The notes below the pieces were generated by a model. That model searched no databases, was not told the origin of the DNA, and saw only the letters and a list, made by a program, of their open reading frames with translations. From positions 1 to 11,709 of the forward strand of contig JBFGCA010000130.1 of NCBI GenBank assembly GCA_041567315.1: a stretch of 11,709 nucleotides of DNA, read 5' to 3'. Position numbers and translations under genes: made by a program. Origin of the DNA: JBFGCA01 sp041567315. Its GTDB lineage: Bacteria; Acidobacteriota; Thermoanaerobaculia; Multivoradales; JAHEKO01. Position 1 is the first letter of the stretch, and every line of letters starts with the position of its first letter. Shown here one piece after another: positions 6,463-11,709 of this stretch.

Positions 6463-6584
6463 CTGATCCGAGATCGGCCACCGGCGACAATCGGCCGGGC
6501 GCCGGATTCCGACGCCGAGACGATCATCGTCCCACATTGTCGTGCCGGGCGTCCACGCCGGCTGTAAACTCCGTCACAGGAGCG

Positions 6585-7481
6585 ATGGGCGTTCCCTTCG
6601 CAGTGATCGACGCCTTCACCGACGCCGCCTTCGCGGGCAACCCGGCTGCGGTCTGCCTGCTGCCGGCCGATCCGCCGGCGCCGCACGACCCAGCGGCCGA
6701 GGCCGCGTGGATGCAGCGGATGGCCGCGGAGTTCAACCTCTCGGAGACCGCCTTCGTGCGTCCCGGCGGAGGCGAGGGCTTCGAGCTGCGGTGGTTCACG
6801 CCCCGGGTCGAGGTCGATCTGTGCGGGCACGCCACGCTGGCGAGCGCTCATTTCCTGTGGGAACGGAGGGTGGCCGCCGCGGGGGACCGGCTCCGCTTCC
6901 ACACCCGCAGCGGGTCTCTGGCCGCCGTCCGCGAGGGAGACTGGATCGAGCTCGACTTTCCCTCCGAGCCGCCCGAGCGGGTCGAGCCGCCCGAGGGACT
7001 GGGCGCGGCGCTGGGGGTCGAAGCGGTTGCGGTGTGGCGCAACCGGCTCGACTACTTCGTGGAGGTGGGCTCCGAGGCGGCGGTGCGGGAGCTGGCCCCC
7101 GATCTCCGGCGGCTGGCGCCTCTGGTGCCCCGTGGGGTGGCGGTGACCGCTCCCGGGGCGGGGCCGGGCTACGACTTCGTCTCGCGCTTCTTCGCACCCG
7201 CGGTGGGCGTCGACGAGGACCCGGTGACGGGCTCGGCGCATTGCGGGCTGGCGCCGCTGTGGTTCTCGCGCCTCGGGCGTGATTGCCTCGTCGGACGCCA
7301 GGTGTCGGCCCGTGGCGGCACCGTGCGGGTGCGGGCGGCGGGCGACCGGGTGCGGCTGGGCGGCACCGCTGTCACCGTGGCCCGCGGCGAGCTGGTGGCG
7401 GTCGTGGGGTCTGCCGACGCGGGAACGGAGCCCGGTCAGCCGCCGGGCGGCCGCCAGCGCGATGAAGGCGGGCGGAAGTAG
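6585..7481 (+). CDS. PhzF-family epimerase/isomerase
   Basis: This 298-residue protein has the diaminopimelate epimerase-like fold of the PhzF family. Signatures are IDAFTDAAFAGNPAAVCLL (8-26), NLSETAFV with the catalytic Glu54 (51-58), the CGHAT loop (80-84) and DEDPVTGSAHCGLAPLW (210-226). Members isomerise small metabolites, as PhzF does with dihydro-hydroxyanthranilate in phenazine synthesis, but most genomic copies have no known substrate and no other phenazine gene is here. The start is the ATG at 6585; AGGAG at 6578-6582 is only 2 nt away, a short spacing. It is divergent from the PilZ gene and overlaps the end of the convergent secreted-protein gene by 46 bp. Length is typical of the family. 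Confidence 0.92.
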   Translation: MGVPFAVIDAFTDAAFAGNPAAVCLLPADPPAPHDPAAEAAWMQRMAAEFNLSETAFVRPGGGEGFELRWFTPRVEVDLCGHATLASAHFLWERRVAAAGDRLRFHTRSGSLAAVREGDWIELDFPSEPPERVEPPEGLGAALGVEAVAVWRNRLDYFVEVGSEAAVRELAPDLRRLAPLVPRGVAVTAPGAGPGYDFVSRFFAPAVGVDEDPVTGSAHCGLAPLWFSRLGRDCLVGRQVSARGGTVRVRAAGDRVRLGGTAVTVARGELVAVVGSADAGTEPGQPPGGRQRDEGGRK

Positions 7482-9235
7482 ACGGTGAGCTGACCGCGGC
7501 GCTCGCGGTCGGTGGCCAGGTTGCGGAACACGCCCAGGACCACGATCGCGCCCGGGGCCCTCACGATCTCCGGTCCGGCGACCCAGCGGGCAGCCCCCAG
7601 CGCGCACTCGCCGTCCGGTGGGCAGGTCCCGGCGCCCTCGGCATCGCCCGCCGCCAGCCGGAAGCCCACCACGCCGGCCGTCTTGGGGATCACCACGGCA
7701 ATCGGCTGGCACGGACCGCCAGCGGTCCCGCGCAGCAGCTCGGCGAAGGCACGACCTGCCGCCGGCTCGGCCACCGACAGGGCGCCCGCTGCGGACCCGG
7801 CGAAGGACGCCAGCTCGAGCCGCAGCGAGCCGCCGAGGTTCTCGGCAGCGGTGCGGGCCGCCGCGGTCAGTCCGGGCGGACAGTCGCCGCCGGGGCCGGC
7901 CACTGCGGTCGCCCGGGCCGCCCACTCGCCGCTCCGGCAGTCGGCGCAGCCGCCGGCCGCCGCGGCCGCTACCGGCGGGCCGGAGTCCTCGGGTGCCGGT
8001 AACACGGGTGCGACCGGGCGAGCAGGCGCGGGCGGGGGCGCGGCGGGCGCTTCGGCCGGCGGTGAGGGTGGCAGGACCCGGGTCGGCGATTCGGGTGCCG
8101 GGAGCGGCAGGGGCTCTGGCTCGCGGGTCCCGGACGGGGCAGTGGGCTGCCCAGGCGGGGGCGAGACGGCCTCGTCAGGGGCCTCGTCTGGCGGCCGAGC
8201 GGTGGCTGTGGCGGGTGGCGCGGATTCGGGTGCACCTTCGGTGCCGGCCGGTGGCTCCGGGGCGGGTCCAGCTGGCGCCGGGGCCGCCGGCGGCGCGGGC
8301 TCTGCCTCGGGGATCGCCGGCTCCTCCGGCACCGCCGGCGTTTCCGGAGCCGCGGTCTCGACCGGCGGAGGTGCCGGCTGAGGTGCTGCAGGCGGAGGTG
8401 CAGGCGGAGGTGCCACCCGTCTGTCCGGGACCTCGGGTTCCGGCACTGCAGGAGGTGCCGGCACTGCAGCAGGAGGTGCCACCCGCTTGGCCGGAGCGGC
8501 GGGCTCGGGCTTGACGGCCGGCGGTTCTGGAGTGGGCTCGGGCCCTTGCGGAGATGGCGTGGCGGGTGCGGCAACGGCAACGGGAGGTGCCACCCGTTTG
8601 GCCGCTGGCTCGTCCCCTGCCGGGGGCGTCGCAGCTGTCGGGGCCTCAGATGTCCCAGGCACACCGGGTTCAGTGGCTGGCTCAGCCGGAGGTGCCACCC
8701 GTTTGTCGGGGCTTGGGGGCTCGGGGGCGGTCGCAGGCTCGGCTGGTGGGCGGCGCTGGGCGCTTTGCGGCAGCGGCGGGCTGGGCGTCTGGCCGCGAGA
8801 CCTAAGGAGCTTGACCCGCATCGGCTCGAGCGAGGTGCCACCCGCCTCCAGAAAGGCGGCGCTGACCAGCGGCTTGCGGCCCGGGCCGAGCTCCACCACC
8901 GCCACGTATGTCAGGTAGTCCGGGTGACTGACCTCGAGCTGCCAGGTGCCGGGTGCCAGGCCGGTGAGGACAGCCCGTCCACGGCCGTCGGTAGCCACCG
9001 CCGGCGGGCCCGAGGTGCCGTCGACGCTGCGGTAGGTGAGCTCCACGCGGGCGCCCTCGATCGGTCGCCCCTTGCGATCGTCGGCATTCACCCCCACCGC
9101 CTCGCTGCCGCGCCAGGGTTGGGCCGCGAGCGGTGCCGTCAGGACGAGCGCTTGCAGCCCGAGGCAGGCGAATCTCAACGGCCGGCCGCCGGATGGGCGG
9201 GCCGACTTCCACCGCGGGCTGCTGGACGGTCCCAT
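7436..9235 (-). CDS. Secreted proline-rich protein with a carboxypeptidase-regulatory-like N-terminal domain
   Basis: I do not recognise the full 599-residue protein. A basic N-terminus followed by LRFACLGLQALVLTAPLAAQ (20-39) is a signal peptide with an AxA-like cleavage site. Residues 46-130 resemble a carboxypeptidase-regulatory-like beta-sandwich (GRPIEGARVELTYRS, ATDGRGRAVLTGLAPGTWQL, EVSHPDYLTY). Residues 150-425 are a Pro/Ala/Glu-rich linker holding four RVAPP motifs (residues 179-183, 214-218, 251-255 and 273-277), each encoded by a copy of the dispersed DNA repeat. Residues 430-590 form a compact C-terminal region with cysteines at 430, 433, 452, 509, 538 and 544, probably disulfide-bonded. 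The architecture suggests an envelope or periplasm-spanning protein. The ATG at 9235 places the signal peptide correctly; the open frame continues to 9307. The last 46 bp overlap the phzF-like gene. Confidence 0.8.
   Translation of the reverse strand: MGPSSSPRWKSARPSGGRPLRFACLGLQALVLTAPLAAQPWRGSEAVGVNADDRKGRPIEGARVELTYRSVDGTSGPPAVATDGRGRAVLTGLAPGTWQLEVSHPDYLTYVAVVELGPGRKPLVSAAFLEAGGTSLEPMRVKLLRSRGQTPSPPLPQSAQRRPPAEPATAPEPPSPDKRVAPPAEPATEPGVPGTSEAPTAATPPAGDEPAAKRVAPPVAVAAPATPSPQGPEPTPEPPAVKPEPAAPAKRVAPPAAVPAPPAVPEPEVPDRRVAPPPAPPPAAPQPAPPPVETAAPETPAVPEEPAIPEAEPAPPAAPAPAGPAPEPPAGTEGAPESAPPATATARPPDEAPDEAVSPPPGQPTAPSGTREPEPLPLPAPESPTRVLPPSPPAEAPAAPPPAPARPVAPVLPAPEDSGPPVAAAAAGGCADCRSGEWAARATAVAGPGGDCPPGLTAAARTAAENLGGSLRLELASFAGSAAGALSVAEPAAGRAFAELLRGTAGGPCQPIAVVIPKTAGVVGFRLAAGDAEGAGTCPPDGECALGAARWVAGPEIVRAPGAIVVLGVFRNLATDRERRGQLTVYFRPPSSRWRPPGG
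8408..8420 (-). repeat. Dispersed GGGTGGCACCT repeat, copy 6 (linker)
   Basis: Exact core; encodes RRVAPP in the linker. It is preceded on the plus strand by half-copies, GGCGGAGGTGC at 8391-8401 and again at 8404-8414. Confidence 0.8.
8474..8490 (-). repeat. Dispersed GGGTGGCACCT repeat, copy 7 (linker)
   Basis: Exact core; encodes KRVAPP. It lies within a local duplication of CCGGCACTGCA-GGAGGTGCC (8440-8459 and 8458-8480, the second with a GCA insertion). Confidence 0.8.
8585..8601 (-). repeat. Dispersed GGGTGGCACCT repeat, copy 8 (linker)
   Basis: Exact core with the CAAAC flank; encodes KRVAPP. Confidence 0.8.
8690..8705 (-). repeat. Dispersed GGGTGGCACCT repeat, copy 9 (linker)
   Basis: Exact core with the CAAAC flank; encodes KRVAPP. 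It is nearly identical to the copy at 8585. Confidence 0.8.
8833..8847 (-). repeat. Dispersed GGGTGGCACCT repeat, copy 10 (end of the N-terminal domain)
   Basis: Exact core in the secreted-protein gene but in a different frame from the linker copies; encodes AGGTSLEP at residues 131-138. Confidence 0.75.
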
Positions 9236-9314
9236 GCTCTGAGGGTCTGGCCGCTTCACCGGCAGCTTACCCGCCGGCGGCCCGGGTGGGCAAGACCGGC
9301 CGTCCACGGTGTCT

Positions 9315-9320
9315 TAGAAT
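9315..9320 (+). promoter_or_regulatory. Candidate -10 box for the tal-pgl operon
   Basis: TAGAAT is one mismatch from TATAAT, 67 bases upstream of the transaldolase start in the divergent intergenic region 9236-9387. AAGACC at 9292-9297 is only a weak -35 match. Confidence 0.4.
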
Positions 9321-9375
9321 GCCGCCGACGCCCGACAGAGCGCTGGCGGATCTGGCCGTCAGCGAACGCCAGCTT

Positions 9376-9380
9376 GGAGG
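9376..9380 (+). promoter_or_regulatory. Shine-Dalgarno site deciding the transaldolase start
   Basis: GGAGG lies 7 nt before the ATG at 9388. This fixes the start, although the frame is open far upstream. Confidence 0.75.
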
Positions 9381-9387
9381 AGCGCCC

Positions 9388-10515
9388 ATGACCCGTGCCG
9401 AGAACCCGCTCGCCAGCCTCCGCCAGCAGGGCCAGGCGATCTGGCTCGACTACATCCGACGCGACCTGCTGGAAGGCGGCGAGCTGGAGCGTCTGGTGCG
9501 GGAAGACGGGGTCAGCGGCGTCACCAGCAATCCGGCCATCTTCCAGCAGGCGATCGGGGAGACCGCTCTCTACGACGCCGACTTGCGGCGCCTGCTGGCC
9601 AGGGGCCGCGGTCCCGACGCCATGGCGCTCTACGAGGAGCTGGCGGTGGACGAGATCCGACGCGCGGCGGACGTCCTGGCGCCGGTCTACGAGAGCTCGG
9701 GCGGCGCCGACGGCTTCGTGAGCTTCGAGGTCTCGCCGCATCTGGCCTGCGAGACCGAGGCCACGGTGCTCGAAGCGCGACGGCTGTGGCGCTGGGTGGA
9801 CCGTCCCAACCTGATGATCAAGATCCCGGCCACGCAGGAGGGGCTGCCGGCGGTGGAGGCGGCGCTGGCCGAAGGGATCAACGTCAACATCACGCTGATG
9901 TTCTCGCTGCGGCACTACGAGGCGGTGGCCGGCGCCTTCTTGCGGGCGCTGGATCGCTGCCCGACGCCCGGCCGCCTGGCCTCGGTGGCGTCGTTCTTCG
10001 TCAGCCGGGTGGACACCGCGGTCGACCGGCGGCTCGACGAGATCGGCACGCCGGCGGCGCGGGCGCTGCGCGGCCGGCTGGCGATCGCCAACTCTAGGCT
10101 GGCCTACCGGCGGTTCCGCGAGATCTTCCACGGCGAGGCCTTCGCGGGGTGGCGGCGGCGCGGAGTGCGGCCGCAGCGGGTGCTGTGGGCCAGTACATCG
10201 ACCAAGGACCCGGCCTATCGCGACGTGGTCTACGTCGAGGAGCTGATCGGCCCGGACACCGTCAACACCATGCCGCCGCAGACCCTCGAGGCCTTTCGCG
10301 ACCACGGCCGCGCAGGTGCCACCCTCTTGGTCGGGCTCGAGGAGGCGGAGGGGCCGATCGCCGAGCTGGCGAAGCTGGGCGTGGACCTCGAGGAGGTCAC
10401 CGAGGAGCTCCAGCGTGAGGGGGTCGCCAAGTTCGCCGAGCCGTTCGATCGCCTGCTGGCCAGTCTGGAGGCCAAACGAGCGGCCCTCGAGACCCCGGCG
10501 GCACCGGTCGGTTGA
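9388..10515 (+). CDS. tal: Transaldolase
   Basis: This 375-residue enzyme moves a three-carbon dihydroxyacetone unit between sedoheptulose 7-phosphate and glyceraldehyde 3-phosphate in the non-oxidative pentose phosphate pathway (cytoplasm). The N-terminus reads SLRQQGQAIWLDYIRRDLL, followed by GVTSNPAIF (42-50), VSFEVSPHLA (111-120), the Schiff-base lysine K145 in NLMIKIPAT (141-148), then INVNITLMFS and VLWASTSTKDPAYRD. This order and length fit the longer actinobacterial-type transaldolase class, not the short fructose-6-phosphate aldolase-like class. A GGAGG ribosome binding site fixes the start. The stop overlaps the next gene's TTG start, so tal and pgl are one translational unit. One copy of the dispersed repeat encodes AGATLLVG near residues 309-316. 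Confidence 0.95.
   Translation: MTRAENPLASLRQQGQAIWLDYIRRDLLEGGELERLVREDGVSGVTSNPAIFQQAIGETALYDADLRRLLARGRGPDAMALYEELAVDEIRRAADVLAPVYESSGGADGFVSFEVSPHLACETEATVLEARRLWRWVDRPNLMIKIPATQEGLPAVEAALAEGINVNITLMFSLRHYEAVAGAFLRALDRCPTPGRLASVASFFVSRVDTAVDRRLDEIGTPAARALRGRLAIANSRLAYRRFREIFHGEAFAGWRRRGVRPQRVLWASTSTKDPAYRDVVYVEELIGPDTVNTMPPQTLEAFRDHGRAGATLLVGLEEAEGPIAELAKLGVDLEEVTEELQREGVAKFAEPFDRLLASLEAKRAALETPAAPVG
10314..10330 (-). repeat. Dispersed GGGTGGCACCT repeat, copy 11 (inside tal)
   Basis: Exact core with the CAAGA flank, antisense to the gene. The coding strand reads AGGTGCCACCCTCTTGG and encodes AGATLLVG. Confidence 0.75.
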
Positions 10516-11336
10516 GGCCGCCCCAGGGGCCGCTGGCCGCCAGCGCAGCCGAACGGCCCGGCGCGCCGCCCGGGCCCTGGCCGCTCGAGGTGGCGCCCGA
10601 CCCCGAGGCGCTGGCGCTCCTGGCTGGGCGGCGGGTCGTCGCCGAGCTGAGGGCCGCCCAGCGACGGCGCCGGCGCGCCGCGATCGCGCTGGCCGGCGGC
10701 GGCACCCCCCGCCGTCTGTACCGGCTTCTGGGGACCTTGCGACACGGCGGCCTGAACGGGCTCCAGGCCGAACGCCCCCTGGTCGACTGGCGCCACGTCG
10801 AGTTCTTCTGGACCGACGAGCGCTGCGTGCCGCCCGACGACCGCCACAGCAACTACCGGCTGGCGCTTGAGACTCTGCTGGACCCCCTCGGTGTTCCGGA
10901 GTACCGCGTCCACCGGATCGCCGGCGAGCTGCCGCCGGAAGCCGCCGCCCGCCGCTACGCCGCCGAGCTGGACCGGGTCCTCGGCGGCGCGCCTCCGCGC
11001 TTCGATCTGGTGCTCCTGGGCCTGGGGGCCGACGGTCATACCGCCTCGCTGTTTCCCGGCGACCCAGCGCTCGACGAGCGGCGGCGGACCGTGGTGCCGG
11101 CGCAGGCCCCACGTCCCCCGCGCGACCGGATCACCCTCACCCTGCCGGTGCTCACGGCGGCCCGGCGGGCCCTCTTCCTGGTGAGCGGGTCCGGCAGGTC
11201 AGAGGCCGTCCGCCGGGTGCTGGTCGAACGGGAGGCCCTGCCGGCAACGCTGCTGCGAGCGGGCGCGGCCCGCATTCGCTGGCTGCTCGACCGTTCCGCT
11301 GCCAGCCGGCTACCCGGCCTGCTCGGAGCGGATTGA
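10512..11336 (+). CDS. pgl: 6-phosphogluconolactonase
   Basis: This 274-residue enzyme hydrolyses 6-phosphogluconolactone to 6-phosphogluconate in the oxidative pentose phosphate pathway. Motifs of the glucosamine-6-phosphate isomerase/6-phosphogluconolactonase fold are LAGGGTPRRLY (60-70), VEFFWTDERCVPPDDRHSN (96-114) and LGLGADGHTASLFPG (169-183). The TTG start at 10512 overlaps the TGA of tal in the sequence TTGA, a coupling arrangement. The first 25 residues are Pro/Ala-rich and unlike the family, so a downstream GTG (near residue 27) is a possible alternative start. Pairing with transaldolase links both branches of the pentose phosphate pathway; zwf and gnd are not in the window. Confidence 0.93.
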   Translation: MRPPQGPLAASAAERPGAPPGPWPLEVAPDPEALALLAGRRVVAELRAAQRRRRRAAIALAGGGTPRRLYRLLGTLRHGGLNGLQAERPLVDWRHVEFFWTDERCVPPDDRHSNYRLALETLLDPLGVPEYRVHRIAGELPPEAAARRYAAELDRVLGGAPPRFDLVLLGLGADGHTASLFPGDPALDERRRTVVPAQAPRPPRDRITLTLPVLTAARRALFLVSGSGRSEAVRRVLVEREALPATLLRAGAARIRWLLDRSAASRLPGLLGAD

Positions 11337-11547
11337 GACGGACCGACGTCGGGGGTTCGGGTGGCAACCCCTCGACGCTCGAGCGGCGTCGGAGCCCGCC
11401 AGGTGGTGGTGCTCGTCGGTCGCTGAGAGCCCGGCCGGCTGACGGCTCGCGCGCGCCGCCACCGCAGCCGCCGGCGCGCCCTGCAGCGTCCGACCGCCAG
11501 ACCCTGTGGTAGCTTGGCCGGGCGGTACCCACCCGATCAGGCGACCC
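11337..11547. other. Intergenic stretch after pgl, no gene seen
   Basis: I find no coding region with family-like content. It holds the hairpins at 11352-11391 and then GC-rich sequence up to the CTAG (11548-11551) bordering MITE-like copy B. A promoter for a gene beyond the right edge cannot be judged. Confidence 0.6.
11352..11391 (+). terminator. Two adjacent hairpins after pgl, weak terminator candidate
   Basis: GGGGTT(8 nt)AACCCC at 11352-11371 is followed by CGACGC(7 nt)GCGTCG at 11373-11391, 15 bases past the pgl stop. There is no T-run. The first loop contains CGGGTGGC, resembling a degraded copy of the dispersed repeat. Confidence 0.35.
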
Positions 11548-11551
11548 CTAG

Positions 11552-11709
11552 TGGACCGTAACGGATGAAATCGCAGTGCCTGATCGCCCCTCGGCTTCGA
11601 TCTCGGCGTTGCGGCTCCTCGCCATAGTCCCGCTATGCCTGCGTCGCCGCGCCTTGACCTCGAAACCGTGGAATCGATCATCCACTACGATGTCATCCGT
11701 TACGGTCCA
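11552..11709. mobile_element. MITE-like element, copy B, inverted relative to copy A
   Basis: A 158-bp element has perfect 17-bp terminal inverted repeats: TGGACCGTAACGGATGA at 11552-11568 and its complement at 11693-11709. CTAG precedes the left end (11548-11551); the right flank is outside the window. The interior holds CATAG(TCCCG)CTATG at 11623-11637. Its complement carries CGACGCAGGCATAGCGGG, matching copy A. It has no coding capacity, so movement would need a transposase supplied elsewhere. Confidence 0.82.

Noticed and set aside
6463..6584. Divergent promoters between the PilZ and phzF-like genes
   Set aside because: TAAACT (6565-6570) and nearby hexamers have unsuitable spacing for a convincing -35/-10 pair.
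6459..7925. A 488-codon minus-strand frame across the phzF-like gene
   Set aside because: It runs opposite clear PhzF motifs and its composition is that of a shadow frame.
8408..8705. CRISPR array
   Set aside because: The repeats are only 11-17 bp, irregularly spaced, in frame within a gene and also found far away; there are no cas genes.
8487..8918. A Gly/Ala-rich plus-strand frame opposite the proline-rich linker
   Set aside because: It is the reverse reading of Pro/Ala codons; only the minus-strand frame has a signal peptide and structured end domains.
9256..11112. A 618-codon minus-strand frame across tal and pgl
   Set aside because: It is antisense to two enzymes with intact catalytic motifs.

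Overview
The window is a very GC-rich bacterial chromosome segment with tightly packed genes, short overlaps and little intergenic space. No marker gene fixes the taxon. The combination of a REP-associated (RAYT-type) transposase, a secreted carboxypeptidase-regulatory-like protein, a 4-hydroxybenzoyl-CoA-reductase-type molybdoenzyme and dispersed short repeats suggests an uncultured Acidobacteriota-like or similar soil/sediment bacterium; this is inference of low to moderate confidence.

Layout: (1) 1-927, minus strand, a Y1/HUH transposase of the RAYT type, open to the left edge. (2) 928-1212, a repeat-rich intergenic stretch with REP-like hairpins and a probable terminator hairpin. (3) 1213-5352, minus strand, a three-gene operon (2Fe-2S, molybdopterin and FAD/4Fe-4S subunits) whose FAD subunit carries the extra cysteines of 4-hydroxybenzoyl-CoA reductase. 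(4) 5534-5694, a small MITE-like element between CTAG sites. (5) 5695-6462, minus, a degenerate receiver plus PilZ protein whose stop codon lies in the element's flanking CTAG. (6) 6585-7481, plus, a PhzF-family epimerase/isomerase. (7) 7436-9235, minus, a secreted proline-rich protein overlapping the phzF-like gene tail to tail. (8) 9388-11336, plus, transaldolase and 6-phosphogluconolactonase, translationally coupled. (9) 11552-11709, a second, inverted copy of the MITE-like element ending exactly at the window edge.

The main unexplained signal is a short DNA word, GGGTGGCACCT (usually preceded by CAARN), found 10 times exactly plus one near-match. It lies in intergenic DNA beside the transposase and inside four protein-coding genes on both strands. 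In the genes it is read in at least three ways (RVAPP, GGTS, GATH/GATL), so what is conserved is the DNA and not a peptide. The simplest model is a REP-like sequence spread by the neighbouring RAYT that has become fixed inside coding sequence; in the secreted protein it has helped to build the proline-rich linker.

Metabolically, the reductase operon points to anaerobic degradation of phenolic compounds through benzoyl-CoA, and the tal-pgl pair serves the pentose phosphate pathway. There is no evident functional link between these two blocks.
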